Shown one piece after another: positions 55,736-64,000 of a stretch of 64,000 nt of DNA. Location: contig NZ_VFMJ01000001.1 of NCBI RefSeq assembly GCF_006715005.1, positions 1,426,001-1,490,000 of the forward strand. Reading direction: 5' to 3'. Within the stretch, counting starts at the first letter, position 1. Each line of letters opens with the position of its first letter. The notes below the pieces were generated by a model. It searched no databases. It saw nothing but the letters and a program-made list of their open reading frames with translations, and was not told the origin of the DNA. Source of the DNA: Serratia marcescens (lineage in GTDB: Bacteria; Pseudomonadota; Gammaproteobacteria; Enterobacterales; Enterobacteriaceae). Made by a program: the position numbers and the translations under genes.

Positions 55736-56554
55736 ATGTCTTATCAATGCCCCCTGTGTCATCAACCGCTGCATTTTTCATCACAACACTGGCGTTGCGA
55801 CGGCAATCATCAGTTCGATCAAGCCAAAGAGGGCTACGTCAATCTGCTGCCGGTACAGCACAAGCGATCGAAACAGCCGGGAGACAGCGCGGAAATGATG
55901 CAGGCACGGCGTGCGTTTCTCGACGGTGGATATTATCAACCATTGCAAGAGCAGGTGGCCGAGTGGCTGGATTTGGCGCTGGCAGCCGATGCAGGCGCGT
56001 TATTGGACATCGGCTGTGGGGAAGGGTATTACACCGCCGCCGTAGCCGCACGGCTGGCGCAGGCGCGCAATATGGCGGTCTATGGGCTAGACGTCGCCAA
56101 GGTGGCAATCCGCTATGCCGCCAAACGTTATCCGGCGGTCTCGTTCTGCGTCGCCTCCAGTCACCGTTTGCCGTTCGCCGACGGGGCGCTGGATGCGGTC
56201 TTGCGCATTTATGCGCCTTGCAAGGCGGAGGAGTTGGCGCGGGTAGTGAAGCCGGGTGGCGTGGTGGTGACGGTTTCGCCGGGCCCGCGCCATCTGTACC
56301 AGCTGAAAGAGCAGGTCTACCAACAGGTGCAGCTGCATGCCGAGCAGGACGAACAGTTCGCCGGATTCGACTGCGAGCGTAAAGAGGCGCTGGCCTATAC
56401 GATGACCCTACCGGGTGAGCAGGCTGCCAATCTGTTACAGATGACGCCGTTCGCCTGGCGTGCCACGCCGGAGGTGCAGCAGCGGTTGGCCGAGGGCGGC
56501 GAGTTCGTGTGCGAGACGGATTTCGTCCTGGCGTTGTACCGACGTCGCGCCTAA
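55736..56554 (+). CDS. rlmA: 23S rRNA (guanine-745-N1)-methyltransferase
   Basis: SAM-dependent methyltransferase modifying G745 in 23S rRNA. The product is 272 residues from ATG 55736; the N-terminal zinc finger uses Cys5, Cys8, Cys21 and His25, and the SAM-binding loop is DIGCGEG at 91-97. The longer in-frame extension upstream does not resemble the family. Next to cspC, as in E. coli. Confidence 0.95.
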   Translation: MSYQCPLCHQPLHFSSQHWRCDGNHQFDQAKEGYVNLLPVQHKRSKQPGDSAEMMQARRAFLDGGYYQPLQEQVAEWLDLALAADAGALLDIGCGEGYYTAAVAARLAQARNMAVYGLDVAKVAIRYAAKRYPAVSFCVASSHRLPFADGALDAVLRIYAPCKAEELARVVKPGGVVVTVSPGPRHLYQLKEQVYQQVQLHAEQDEQFAGFDCERKEALAYTMTLPGEQAANLLQMTPFAWRATPEVQQRLAEGGEFVCETDFVLALYRRRA

Positions 56555-56573
56555 GGGACCTTGAACTCAAAAA

Positions 56574-56602
56574 CAAAAAAACCTGCCGCGGCAGGTTTTT
56601 TT
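56574..56602. terminator. Bidirectional terminator rlmA/mntP
   Basis: AAAAAAACCTGCC-GCG-GGCAGGTTTTTTT-type symmetrical hairpin between convergent genes, T-rich in both directions. Confidence 0.93.
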
Positions 56603-56616
56603 GCAGAGTCATCGCC

Positions 56617-57186
56617 TCAGGCCAGGTAGCCGAGGTGCTCCAGCAGAATGTTGACGCCGATACCGATCAGCACCACGCCGCCAAGGATCTCGGCGCGTTT
56701 GCCGAGCAGCGGGCCGATAAAGCGGCCGATCATCATGCCCAGCGTCGCCATGATCATGGTGGCGCAGCCGATGGCCATCGCGGTATGCACGATGTTCACC
56801 TGCAGGAAGGCCAGACCGACGCCGATGGCCATCGCGTCGAGGCTGGTGGCGATGGCGGTGGCGACCAGCAACCAGAAGCCATGACGTTTGACCTTCTCTT
56901 CTTCCTCGGGCTTGTTACGTACCCCTTCGACGATCATGCGCATGCCGAGAATGAACAGCAGCGAGAAGGCGACCCAGTGGTCCCATTCCATGATGTATTG
57001 GCTGGCGAACAGGCCGATGGCCCAACCGATGAGCGGGGTGATCGCTTCGACCACGCCGAAGATCAGGCCGGTGCGGATCGCTTCGCGGAAACGGGGTTGA
57101 TGCAGGCTGGCACCTTTGCCGATCGACGCGGCGAAAGCATCCATGGACATGCCAAAAGCGAGAATGAGTGTTGCTGAAAGGTTCAT
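56617..57186 (-). CDS. mntP: Manganese efflux pump MntP
   Basis: A 189-residue membrane protein with two inverted three-span repeats, each holding an aspartate motif: [15 protein letters not shown] near residue 15 and [14 protein letters not shown] near 115. It exports Mn2+ and prevents its toxicity. ATG 57186 has normal family length. Translation is expected to be controlled by the manganese riboswitch in its leader. Confidence 0.95.
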   Translation of the reverse strand: MNLSATLILAFGMSMDAFAASIGKGASLHQPRFREAIRTGLIFGVVEAITPLIGWAIGLFASQYIMEWDHWVAFSLLFILGMRMIVEGVRNKPEEEEKVKRHGFWLLVATAIATSLDAMAIGVGLAFLQVNIVHTAMAIGCATMIMATLGMMIGRFIGPLLGKRAEILGGVVLIGIGVNILLEHLGYLA

Positions 57187-57254
57187 GTGAAATAGCCTCG
57201 GCCGGGTGGCTCCATATACACGTAACCCACCCCCAACCAAACGACGGAGTTACG

Positions 57255-57380
57255 TGTCTATGGTCTCGCCAACCTTACCTGGCTGCCCGCACCACGTTTC
57301 ATACGGCGAAACGAGTATGTTGATACGGGCGTTTCTGGCGTTTTATTCTCCAGAAACCGGCTACTCCCCAATGACGGCGC
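57255..57380 (-). ncRNA. yybP-ykoY manganese riboswitch in mntP leader
   Basis: On the minus strand the leader carries TTGGGGAGTAGCC at its 5' end (plus-strand 57360-57371) and GGTAAGGTTGGCGAGACCA at its 3' end (about 57260-57278), the conserved loops of the Mn2+-sensing yybP-ykoY class, with CAACATACTCG in between, as in E. coli mntP. Binding of Mn2+ opens the mntP ribosome site. Edges approximate. Confidence 0.88.
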
Positions 57381-57599
57381 AACCATACCATATTATTTCC
57401 GCCACCGACAACATTATTCTAGAATAATGTTTGTTCTTAATTGAGACTCGTTTTCATTAATCTAAGTTCATGCGGGAATATAATGTAGACGTGGGTAACA
57501 ATGTTGCAGAAATAATAGTCAGAAAAGAAATGGCGCTGCCGATTAATTATCCATAAGCAGCGCAGGGTTTGAGCAGTAACGGGGTGGGTTTTTCTTTAT
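57381..57599. promoter_or_regulatory. mntP promoter region
   Basis: AT-rich region with an ATTCTAGAAT palindrome at 57416-57425 and, around 57436-57460, AATTGAGACTCGTTTTCATT, which loosely resembles a Fur or MntR operator. GCGCTGC / GCAGCGC at 57534-57562 may be a weak terminator of yobD on the minus strand. No gene seen. Confidence 0.4.
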
Positions 57600-58058
57600 T
57601 TATTGATTATCAACGAAAAAATGATAAATCTTCTCCAGGTCGTCCAGGTGCGTTACCTGAACCAACAACCTGCGTTGTTCCAGGTCGACGGCCAGGATGC
57701 CGTCCTCCGATAAATTCATGGCTTTAATGCGGTTATATTCGACAAACACATTGGCGAAGAAAAAACCTTGCGCTTTAAACACCATTTTTGGGGCGCGAAT
57801 ATAAGAGATATAGATCGCGAGCAGCGCCAAAGAAATAAGCAAATAGGTGGTTAATACCGCACCGTTGGTGGTGACGTTGTGGTAAATCAGAATGGCGATC
57901 AGGCCGACGAAAATCAGGCTATCGAGGCGGTTACGGCGTTTGAGCGGCACTTTGAGCCGCGTTTTGCCTTTCAGCAGATCCATGCCGAATTCGTCGTACA
58001 GCGAATACAGCAACAGCAGGGCGATAAACAGCATCAGTACGGCGTCGGTCAGTGACAT
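57600..58058 (-). CDS. yobD: DUF986 membrane protein YobD
   Basis: A 152-residue protein with three N-terminal spans and a soluble C-terminal domain. [21 protein letters not shown] and [16 protein letters not shown] match E. coli YobD. ATG 58058 is preferred over an in-frame start four codons upstream (58070). Located between mntP and manZ as in E. coli. Function unknown. Confidence 0.92.
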   Translation of the reverse strand: MSLTDAVLMLFIALLLLYSLYDEFGMDLLKGKTRLKVPLKRRNRLDSLIFVGLIAILIYHNVTTNGAVLTTYLLISLALLAIYISYIRAPKMVFKAQGFFFANVFVEYNRIKAMNLSEDGILAVDLEQRRLLVQVTHLDDLEKIYHFFVDNQ

Positions 58059-58073
58059 TTCTTGCTCCACACA

Positions 58074-58100
58074 TAAAAAAGCCGGGGGTTGCCCCCCGGC
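58074..58100 (-). terminator. Terminator of manXYZ
   Basis: On the minus strand GCCGGGGGG-CAA-CCCCCGGC is followed by TTTTTT. Confidence 0.93.
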
Positions 58101-58112
58101 CGTTTCTAACGA

Positions 58113-58964
58113 TTACAGGCCCAGCAGGCCAATCCAATAGCCAAAGATACCGATGACGAAGAAGCCGATGATGATCCACAGCGCGTTAACTTTCTTGCGC
58201 AGCAGCCACATACAGGCGAAGGTCAGCAGCAGCGGCACCAGGCCCGGCATCAGCTGGTCGAGGATGGTTTGCACCGTGGTGACGTTGGTATGCCCGGTCT
58301 GGTCGGTGATCTTGGACACCACCAGCGGGATATTCACGTGCGTCCACTTGTTGACCAGCGCCCCCATGACAAACAGGCCGAGAATGGACGCTCCTTCCGT
58401 CAGTTTCTGCAGGAAACCGCCGCCCATGTCGTTGACGATATCCACCCCTTTACGGTAACCGTAGGCCACGCCGTAGTAGCGGGTCAGCAGGCGCACCAGG
58501 TTGAACAGCACGAAGAACAGGATCGGTCCGAGCAGGCTGCCGCTCATGGCGATGCCGGCGCCGAGCGCGGCGAATACTGGCCGCACGGTGCCCCAGAAGA
58601 TCGGGTCACCGACGCCCGCTAAAGGCCCCATCAAACCGACCTTGATGCCGTTGATTGCGGCGTCGTCGATCGGCGCGCCGTTGGCGCGTTGCTCTTCCAT
58701 CGCCATGGTTACGCCGAGCACCGGCGCCGCCACGTAAGGGTGGGTGTTGAAGAACTCAAGGTGGCGCTTGATCGCCTGTTTGCGATCGTCATTGTTTTCC
58801 GGATACAGGCGGCGGATCACCGGCACCATCGAGAAGCAAAAACCCAGCGCCTGCATGCGTTCGAAGTTCCATGAACCCTGGAACAGGTTCGAGCGCAGGA
58901 ATACGCCGCGAATATCGGCCGGCGTGAGTTTCTTTTGAGCAGTTGTATCAACCATTTCTCTCAC
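58113..58964 (-). CDS. manZ: Mannose PTS permease, IID subunit
   Basis: A 283-residue membrane component of the mannose-family phosphotransferase system, making the sugar channel with ManY. KLTPADIRGVFLRSNLFQGSWNFERMQALGFCF at its start and TLAG-like GPLAGVGDPIFWGTVRP are typical of IID proteins. It is also the known entry factor for phage lambda DNA and class IIa bacteriocins in relatives. 6 nt after manY. Confidence 0.96.
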   Translation of the reverse strand: MREMVDTTAQKKLTPADIRGVFLRSNLFQGSWNFERMQALGFCFSMVPVIRRLYPENNDDRKQAIKRHLEFFNTHPYVAAPVLGVTMAMEEQRANGAPIDDAAINGIKVGLMGPLAGVGDPIFWGTVRPVFAALGAGIAMSGSLLGPILFFVLFNLVRLLTRYYGVAYGYRKGVDIVNDMGGGFLQKLTEGASILGLFVMGALVNKWTHVNIPLVVSKITDQTGHTNVTTVQTILDQLMPGLVPLLLTFACMWLLRKKVNALWIIIGFFVIGIFGYWIGLLGL

Positions 58965-58970
58965 CTATTC

Positions 58971-59771
58971 CTAGTCGAGTTCGTTATCGAGATCGTTCGC
59001 GTTAGCCGGGCCGGCCTGTACAACCTGAGACTTGTTGTATTTCGGACTGAGCTGGATATACAGCACGGCCATCACCACGCCGATGACGCCGAGCGCCACC
59101 AGGTTGAAGTTGGTGAAGGCGGCGGTCACGAAACCAAGGTAGAAGAACGGCATCAGATAGCCGGCGCGCATCATGTTAATCACCATCGCGTAACCGACCA
59201 CCACGATCATGCCACCGGCGATGTTCAGGCCGCTGGTGACCACTTCCGGGATCGAGTTGAGCAGGGCGTGTACCCCGGCGGTACCCACCGAGATGGCGAC
59301 GATAACCGCCGGAATGGCAATACGCATCGCCTGCAGCAGCAGGGCACCGACATGGATCCAGCTAATGGCGCGCAGGCTGCCGCGCTCCGCTGCGCTATCC
59401 GCCGCGTGCTGGAAGGCCACGGTGAGGGTACGCACGATGATGGTCAATACCTGGCCGGCCGCCGCCAGCGGAATGGCCAGGGCGATACCGGCGCCGACGC
59501 TTTGCCCGCCGGCGATGACCAGAATGGTCGAGATGATGGACGCCAGGGCAGCATCCGGCGCGACTGCCGCACCGATGTTCATCCAGCCCAGGGCGATCAT
59601 TTCCAGCGTACCGCCGATAATGATGCCGGTTTTCATATCGCCGAGAATGAAGCCGATCAGGGTACAGGCGACCAGCGGACGGTGGAACTGAAACTCGTCG
59701 AGGACGGACCCCATCCCGGCGATACAGGCAACGATAAATATCAGCACAATCTGAAGAGTGGTGATCTCCAT
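58971..59771 (-). CDS. manY: Mannose PTS permease, IIC subunit
   Basis: A 266-residue membrane protein, same length as E. coli ManY. It begins MEITTLQIVLIFIVACIAGM, with GGTLEMIALGWMNIGAAVAPD as the IIC signature. ATG 59771 has an AGGAG ribosome site; the longer in-frame start at 59828 is inside the manX-manY gap. Confidence 0.96.
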   Translation of the reverse strand: MEITTLQIVLIFIVACIAGMGSVLDEFQFHRPLVACTLIGFILGDMKTGIIIGGTLEMIALGWMNIGAAVAPDAALASIISTILVIAGGQSVGAGIALAIPLAAAGQVLTIIVRTLTVAFQHAADSAAERGSLRAISWIHVGALLLQAMRIAIPAVIVAISVGTAGVHALLNSIPEVVTSGLNIAGGMIVVVGYAMVINMMRAGYLMPFFYLGFVTAAFTNFNLVALGVIGVVMAVLYIQLSPKYNKSQVVQAGPANANDLDNELD

Positions 59772-59827
59772 TGCACTTCTCCTATGACCAAAAAAGCTCT
59801 GAGTAAAATAATCAGCGGCTGGCGCCA

Positions 59828-60787
59828 CTAATTGAGTTTGTTAATCAGGTCCATCATTTTTAGCCGGCTGTCGGACGAGACCTTACGCACCTCCAGCTCG
59901 ATACCGCGATCGTTCAGTTTCTTAAACGCTTCGATATCTTTTTCATCGACGGAAACGGCGTTGTTCACCTGGGTCTTCCCCTGACGGAACGCCATGCCGC
60001 CGATATTGACGGATTTAATCTCCACGCCGCCTTCCACCAGGCGCCAGACGTCGGTCGGGTTGGTGAATAACAGCATCACGCGATCGTTGGCGTATTTCGG
60101 GTTGTTCCAGACGCGGATCGCCTTCGCCACGTCCACCACGTGCGCGGTGACGCCCGGCGGGGCAACCTGGGTCAGCAGGGTCTTGCGCACATGGTCGGCG
60201 GCGACTTCATCGCTGACGACGATAATGCGGCTGACGTTGGTTTCTTTGGTCCAGCGGGTCGCAACCTGGCCGTGGATTAAGCGGTCATCAATGCGCGCCA
60301 GGCCGATTTTCATGTGGTCGTTCGGCCCCAGCGGTGCCTGTGGGGCAGCGGCTTTGGCGACGGGGACTGCGGGTTTTGCGGGTTCTTCCTGCGGTTTTTT
60401 CAGCGCTTTCACGCCTTCACGGCCGGTTTCCAACGCCAGCGCCACCAGTTCATCGAACGCGGGGTTGTCGTCCCGCGCCATGAAGGTTTCCACCAGCATC
60501 GGAATGTTGACCCCGGTGACGACCTCATAGTTTTCTTTATCGACCGCAATGCGGCTGGCGGCGTTGAACGGGCTGCCGCCCCAGGTATCCACCAGGAACA
60601 GCACGCCGCCGCTGGTATCCAACCCACTGATTTTTTCGTTGTACTTGACGATTAACGTTTCGGCATTCTCACCGGGAACGAAGTCTATAAAGGCGACGTT
60701 GTCCTGCTCGCCCAATAGCATCTCCGCCGTTTTCAGCAGTTGTTCCGCTGCAGCCCCGTGTGTGCCGATGATAATAGCTATTGCCAC
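59828..60787 (-). CDS. manX: Mannose PTS fused IIAB protein
   Basis: A 319-residue cytoplasmic phosphotransfer protein. His10 in IIGTHG is the IIA phosphorylation site; after a Pro/Ala-rich linker (about 135-155) the IIB domain has its histidine in RIDDRLIHGQVATRW. Its start is GTG 60787, as in E. coli manX, with GAGGAGG upstream. It takes up mannose, glucose, glucosamine and others. Confidence 0.96.
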   Translation of the reverse strand: MAIAIIIGTHGAAAEQLLKTAEMLLGEQDNVAFIDFVPGENAETLIVKYNEKISGLDTSGGVLFLVDTWGGSPFNAASRIAVDKENYEVVTGVNIPMLVETFMARDDNPAFDELVALALETGREGVKALKKPQEEPAKPAVPVAKAAAPQAPLGPNDHMKIGLARIDDRLIHGQVATRWTKETNVSRIIVVSDEVAADHVRKTLLTQVAPPGVTAHVVDVAKAIRVWNNPKYANDRVMLLFTNPTDVWRLVEGGVEIKSVNIGGMAFRQGKTQVNNAVSVDEKDIEAFKKLNDRGIELEVRKVSSDSRLKMMDLINKLN

Positions 60788-61349
60788 TCGCTACCTCCTC
60801 GTTGAACTCCAGGCGCGGTTTGTGTCGTTTCTCCGCGCCATCTTGGCAGTCACTTCCGCGGTTCAGATACATTATGGTAGAAAAAAAGAAACGCACGCCT
60901 AACATTTCTCACGCAGTTTCAAACGCCTGTGCGTGATGCTTCACGAACGCGAGATTTATTTTAGTGAGTGAAAAAATATTTTTTGTGACGCTGCTCCGTT
61001 ATTGAATGCTCGGAGAAATCTTAGCTCTCGCAGACGATATGGCGTGGCGCCATGCTAAACCGCCGTTGAAAAAGCCGCTTTGTCCCCCAGAAAAATCCTG
61101 ATACAGTAATTTCCTCTTTCATCACTAAGGAGTGAAGGGCCTCAGCCCTCCCTATGGACTGTCACCGAAGTTACTGTTTTTCCAGGTTTCACCCGCCACC
61201 TGCTGGCGTTGCATATGCTGTTCGGCCCTTCGGCCATCTCCCGGTAACCCCATCCCGTCACGTTGCTATTGTCGACTGCGCCCATGCAGCGGCGGCATCG
61301 TCACGTCTGAGCGGCGAGCGCTCATTCCCACTTTTCTCTGGAGTCTGAT
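60788..61349. promoter_or_regulatory. Divergent manX / yoaE control region
   Basis: 562 bp between divergent genes. Seen: CGTGA-TGCT-TCACG at 60932-60945 (an inverted repeat with a 4-bp spacer, so not a normal CRP site), the palindrome ATGGCG-TGG-CGCCAT at 61039-61053, and a leader of about 220 nt before yoaE with small stems (AGGGC-CTCA-GCCCT at 61136-61149, and GGCC-CTTC-GGCC near 61224-61235). Confidence 0.5.
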
Positions 61350-62894
61350 ATGGAATTTTTAATGGACCCCTCTATTTGGGCGGGGTTGCTTACGCTGGTG
61401 GTGCTGGAAATCGTTCTGGGCATCGACAACCTGGTGTTCATCGCCATTTTGGCCGACAAACTGCCGCCGAAGCAGCGCGATAAGGCGCGCATCATCGGCC
61501 TGTCGCTGGCATTGCTGATGCGTTTGGGCCTGCTGTCGGTGATCTCCTGGATGGTAACTCTGACCACGCCGCTGTTCAGCGCCGGCGACTTCAGCTTCTC
61601 CGGCCGCGATTTGATCCTGCTGTTCGGCGGGGTGTTCCTGCTGTTCAAGGCCACCATGGAGCTGCATGAACGGCTGGAAGGGCAGACGCACCAGGACGGC
61701 GCCAACCGTGGTTATGCCAAGTTCTGGGCGGTGGTGGTGCAGATCGTGATCCTGGACGCCGTGTTTTCGCTCGATGCGGTGATTACCGCCGTGGGTATGG
61801 TGAACGATCTGCCGGTGATGATGGCGGCGGTGGTGATTGCGATGGCGGTGATGCTGCTGGCGTCGAAGCCGTTGACCAACTTCGTCAACGCGCACCCGAC
61901 CATCGTGGTGCTGTGCCTGAGCTTCCTGTTGATGATTGGCCTGAGCCTGATCGCCGAAGGCTTCGGTTTGCACATTCCTAAAGGCTATCTGTATGCCGCT
62001 ATCGGCTTCTCGATCCTGATTGAATTGTTCAACCAGATCGCGCGTCGCAACTTCATCAAGCATCAAGCGCGTCGCCCGATGCGCGAGCGCACCGCGGAAG
62101 CGATCATGCGCCTGATGGGGCAGCAGCGTACGCAGCAGACGGACGATGCGGTCGCCTTGCCGAGGGATGAAACCTTTGCGGCGGAAGAGCGTTATATGAT
62201 CAGCGGCGTGTTGACGCTCGCCTCGCGTTCATTGCGCAGCGTGATGACGCCGCGTACCGACATTTCCTGGGTCGATTGCGAGCGCTCCCGCGAAGAGGTA
62301 CGCGCACAGCTGCTGGATACGCCACACAGTCTGTTCCCGGTGTGTCGTGATTCGGTGGATGAGATCGTCGGCGTGGTACGCGCCAAGGATCTGCTGGTGG
62401 CGCTGGAGCAGGGTGAAGATATTGCCGAGTTCGCCGCCCGCACGCCGCCGATCGTGGTGCCGGAAACCATGGACGTCATCAAACTGCTGGCGGTGCTGCG
62501 CCGCGCCAAAGGGCGTCTGGTGGTGGTCACCAATGAATTTGGCGTCGTGCAGGGGCTGGTGACGCCGCTGGACGTGCTGGAAGCGATTGCCGGTGAATTC
62601 CCGGACGAGGACGAAACGCCGGACATCGTGGCGGAAGGCGACGGCTGGCTGGTGAAGGGCGGAACCGATCTGCACTCGCTGGAACAGGCGCTGGCCTGCG
62701 ATGACCTGGTTAGCCCCACCGCCGACTACGCCACCCTGGCGGGGCTGCTGTTGGCCCACTACGGACAGATGCCGGTGGTGGGAGATGCCATTGAACTGAA
62801 CCACCTGCGTTTCGATATCGTTGAGGTGTCCGAATACCGTATCGAACTGGTGCGCGTTACCCGCGTCGCCCTGGATGAGACGGCGCACGCGTAA
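61350..62894 (+). CDS. yoaE: TerC/CBS/CorC-domain membrane protein YoaE
   Basis: A 514-residue protein: TerC-like membrane domain with seven spans (about 1-225; [17 protein letters not shown] holds the conserved metal-binding acid), a CBS pair (about 290-420) and a CorC/HlyC C-terminal domain (about 430-510). Relatives take part in manganese or other metal homeostasis. Same partner order as E. coli (manXYZ, yoaE, yoaD). GGAG before ATG 61350. Confidence 0.93.
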   Translation: MEFLMDPSIWAGLLTLVVLEIVLGIDNLVFIAILADKLPPKQRDKARIIGLSLALLMRLGLLSVISWMVTLTTPLFSAGDFSFSGRDLILLFGGVFLLFKATMELHERLEGQTHQDGANRGYAKFWAVVVQIVILDAVFSLDAVITAVGMVNDLPVMMAAVVIAMAVMLLASKPLTNFVNAHPTIVVLCLSFLLMIGLSLIAEGFGLHIPKGYLYAAIGFSILIELFNQIARRNFIKHQARRPMRERTAEAIMRLMGQQRTQQTDDAVALPRDETFAAEERYMISGVLTLASRSLRSVMTPRTDISWVDCERSREEVRAQLLDTPHSLFPVCRDSVDEIVGVVRAKDLLVALEQGEDIAEFAARTPPIVVPETMDVIKLLAVLRRAKGRLVVVTNEFGVVQGLVTPLDVLEAIAGEFPDEDETPDIVAEGDGWLVKGGTDLHSLEQALACDDLVSPTADYATLAGLLLAHYGQMPVVGDAIELNHLRFDIVEVSEYRIELVRVTRVALDETAHA

Positions 62895-62910
62895 CCCTCC
62901 CGCCGGGGGC

Positions 62911-64000
62911 TCAGGCCTCCGGCGGATCTTCTTCCGCTTTCCTGACGCGCGATTCGTACTGTTGCAACCACAGCGGGAAAACATGAATCGGCATCGGCTT
63001 GGCGAAATAATACCCCTGCAGGGCATTGACCTCGCGTGAGCGCAGATAATCGGCCTGTTCCTCCGTTTCCACCCCCTCTGCCACCAGTTTCAGCTTCAGG
63101 CGCTGCGCCAGCGTAATGATGGTGTCGGTCACCGTGGCGTTGACCGCGTCGGTGCCGATGGCGGCAGTAAACCCGCGATCGATCTTCAAGACGTCCGGGC
63201 TGAGGTTCTTCAGGTAGCTCAGCGAGCTGTGGCCGGTGCCGAAATCGTCGATGGCCAGCATGATCCCCATGTCTTTCAGCGTGCGAATCTGGTCATACTG
63301 GATGGCCGACAGCGCCGTGCGTTCGGTCAGCTCCAGCATCAATGAGGGCATCGGATGCGCCGGCAGCCAAATCTGGCGGATATCGTCGATGATGTTGAGC
63401 GTTTTAAAATGCTCGGCAGCGACGTTAATGCTGATATAGAAGGACGGTCGTGGCGGGAACAGCTGCAGATTTTCCGTCACGGTGTTCATCAGATAGCGAG
63501 TGAGCGGAATGATGAGGTCATGCTGCTCGGCCAACGGAATAAACACGTCGGGCGAGATCCATCCTTGTCGCTTCTTTTTCCAACGCAGCAACATCTCGAC
63601 GCCGGCACAGCGCCCGGTGTCACTGTGAATGATAGGCTGACAGTAGACGCGGAACTCCCGATGAGTGATGGCATGGCCTATGTGGTAAGACAGACTCATG
63701 CGGTTAGCGGTGAGCAGGTAGACCACATAGGCCGCCAGCAGGCTGATCAACAGCGCCAGCGGGATATGGCGCGGCAATGCGGAAAGCGCCAACATGCCGA
63801 TCTGTGGGCCGAACAGTGAAATCGAGAACGGGTACAGCGCAGAGCCGGCGGTGTAGCGCAGATCGTTGGTCAGGGTGTCGCGGCTCAGGATTTCGCGGCG
63901 GCCATATTCCAGGCTGCTGTCGGCCACGTTCAGGACTACTCGCTGAACGTAAGGCTCTTGCGGCTCGAGTAAAAAGTTGGACAGCAGCTCGATATTGAAC
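62911..64000 (-). CDS. pdeD: c-di-GMP phosphodiesterase (EAL), 5' end outside window
   Basis: Partial gene; at least 363 residues are visible, and the frame remains open to the window end. The EAL domain follows a membrane segment (ALLISLLAAYVVYLLTANR). All catalytic motifs are present: GVEMLLRW (EML in place of EAL), SINVA, ELTE, DDFGTG, LKIDRGF and VAEGVETEEQ, so it should hydrolyse c-di-GMP. The missing N-terminus probably has a periplasmic CSS sensor domain, as in YoaD (PdeD), which also neighbours yoaE in E. coli. Confidence 0.88.
   Translation of the reverse strand, partial: FNIELLSNFLLEPQEPYVQRVVLNVADSSLEYGRREILSRDTLTNDLRYTAGSALYPFSISLFGPQIGMLALSALPRHIPLALLISLLAAYVVYLLTANRMSLSYHIGHAITHREFRVYCQPIIHSDTGRCAGVEMLLRWKKKRQGWISPDVFIPLAEQHDLIIPLTRYLMNTVTENLQLFPPRPSFYISINVAAEHFKTLNIIDDIRQIWLPAHPMPSLMLELTERTALSAIQYDQIRTLKDMGIMLAIDDFGTGHSSLSYLKNLSPDVLKIDRGFTAAIGTDAVNATVTDTIITLAQRLKLKLVAEGVETEEQADYLRSREVNALQGYYFAKPMPIHVFPLWLQQYESRVRKAEEDPPEA

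Noticed and set aside
60932-60945. CRP site upstream of manX
   Set aside because: CGTGA and TCACG are separated by 4 bp, not the 6 bp needed for CRP.

Overview
The window reads as a chromosomal segment of a Serratia-type member of the Enterobacterales (S. marcescens group is the best guess). The reasons are the high GC and strongly GC-biased third codon positions, a 3' third that keeps the Escherichia coli gene neighbourhood (yebW, yobH, mgrB, yebO, yobF-cspC, rlmA, mntP, yobD, manXYZ, yoaE, pdeD), an ERIC element, and Serratia-like accessory genes such as a chromosomal fosA. The species is an inference; no rRNA, tRNA, plasmid, CRISPR or integrase genes were seen.

Layout. 1-7.9 kb is the end of a surface polysaccharide cluster, all on the plus strand: Wzx-type flippase, TupA-like ATP-grasp protein, Wzy-like polymerase, three glycosyltransferases and a secreted two-domain glycosidase-like protein. 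8.2-14.9 kb is narGHJI, the respiratory nitrate reductase, behind a perfect FNR box. 15.2-23.2 kb is the most unusual part: eight plus-strand genes, every junction overlapping, for a KAS III-like synthase, an epimerase/dehydrogenase, a metallo-beta-lactamase-fold hydrolase, an adenylate-forming enzyme, a PAP2-like protein, a sterol-desaturase-family hydroxylase and two tandem fatty acid desaturases. I read it as an uncharacterised pathway for a modified lipid or long-chain product. Next come a ribbon-helix-helix gene and a small membrane-protein gene split by an ERIC element.

23.9-28.0 kb holds a cyanide-insensitive type bd oxidase (cioA-cioB-DUF2474, minus strand) divergent from a MocR regulator whose promoter has a direct repeat flanking the -10. 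28.2-33.8 kb is a five-gene Dpp/Opp-type ABC importer, followed by a convergent HSL-type esterase. 35.4-41.6 kb is the complete astCADBE operon for arginine catabolism, preceded by an NtrC-like site, ArgR boxes and a sigma-54 promoter. A general porin follows, with its own NtrC-like palindrome upstream.

43.3-54.8 kb is a mosaic of short genes: small membrane proteins, stress and envelope regulators (YmgB-like, Kbp, MgrB, a MarA-type activator), pirin, FosA, an aromatic amino acid permease and an UlaG/NAPE-PLD-type hydrolase. 54.9-64 kb returns to conserved housekeeping functions: a YfiH-type laccase-domain protein, RlmA, MntP with a yybP-ykoY manganese riboswitch, YobD, the mannose PTS, YoaE, and a c-di-GMP phosphodiesterase cut by the window end.
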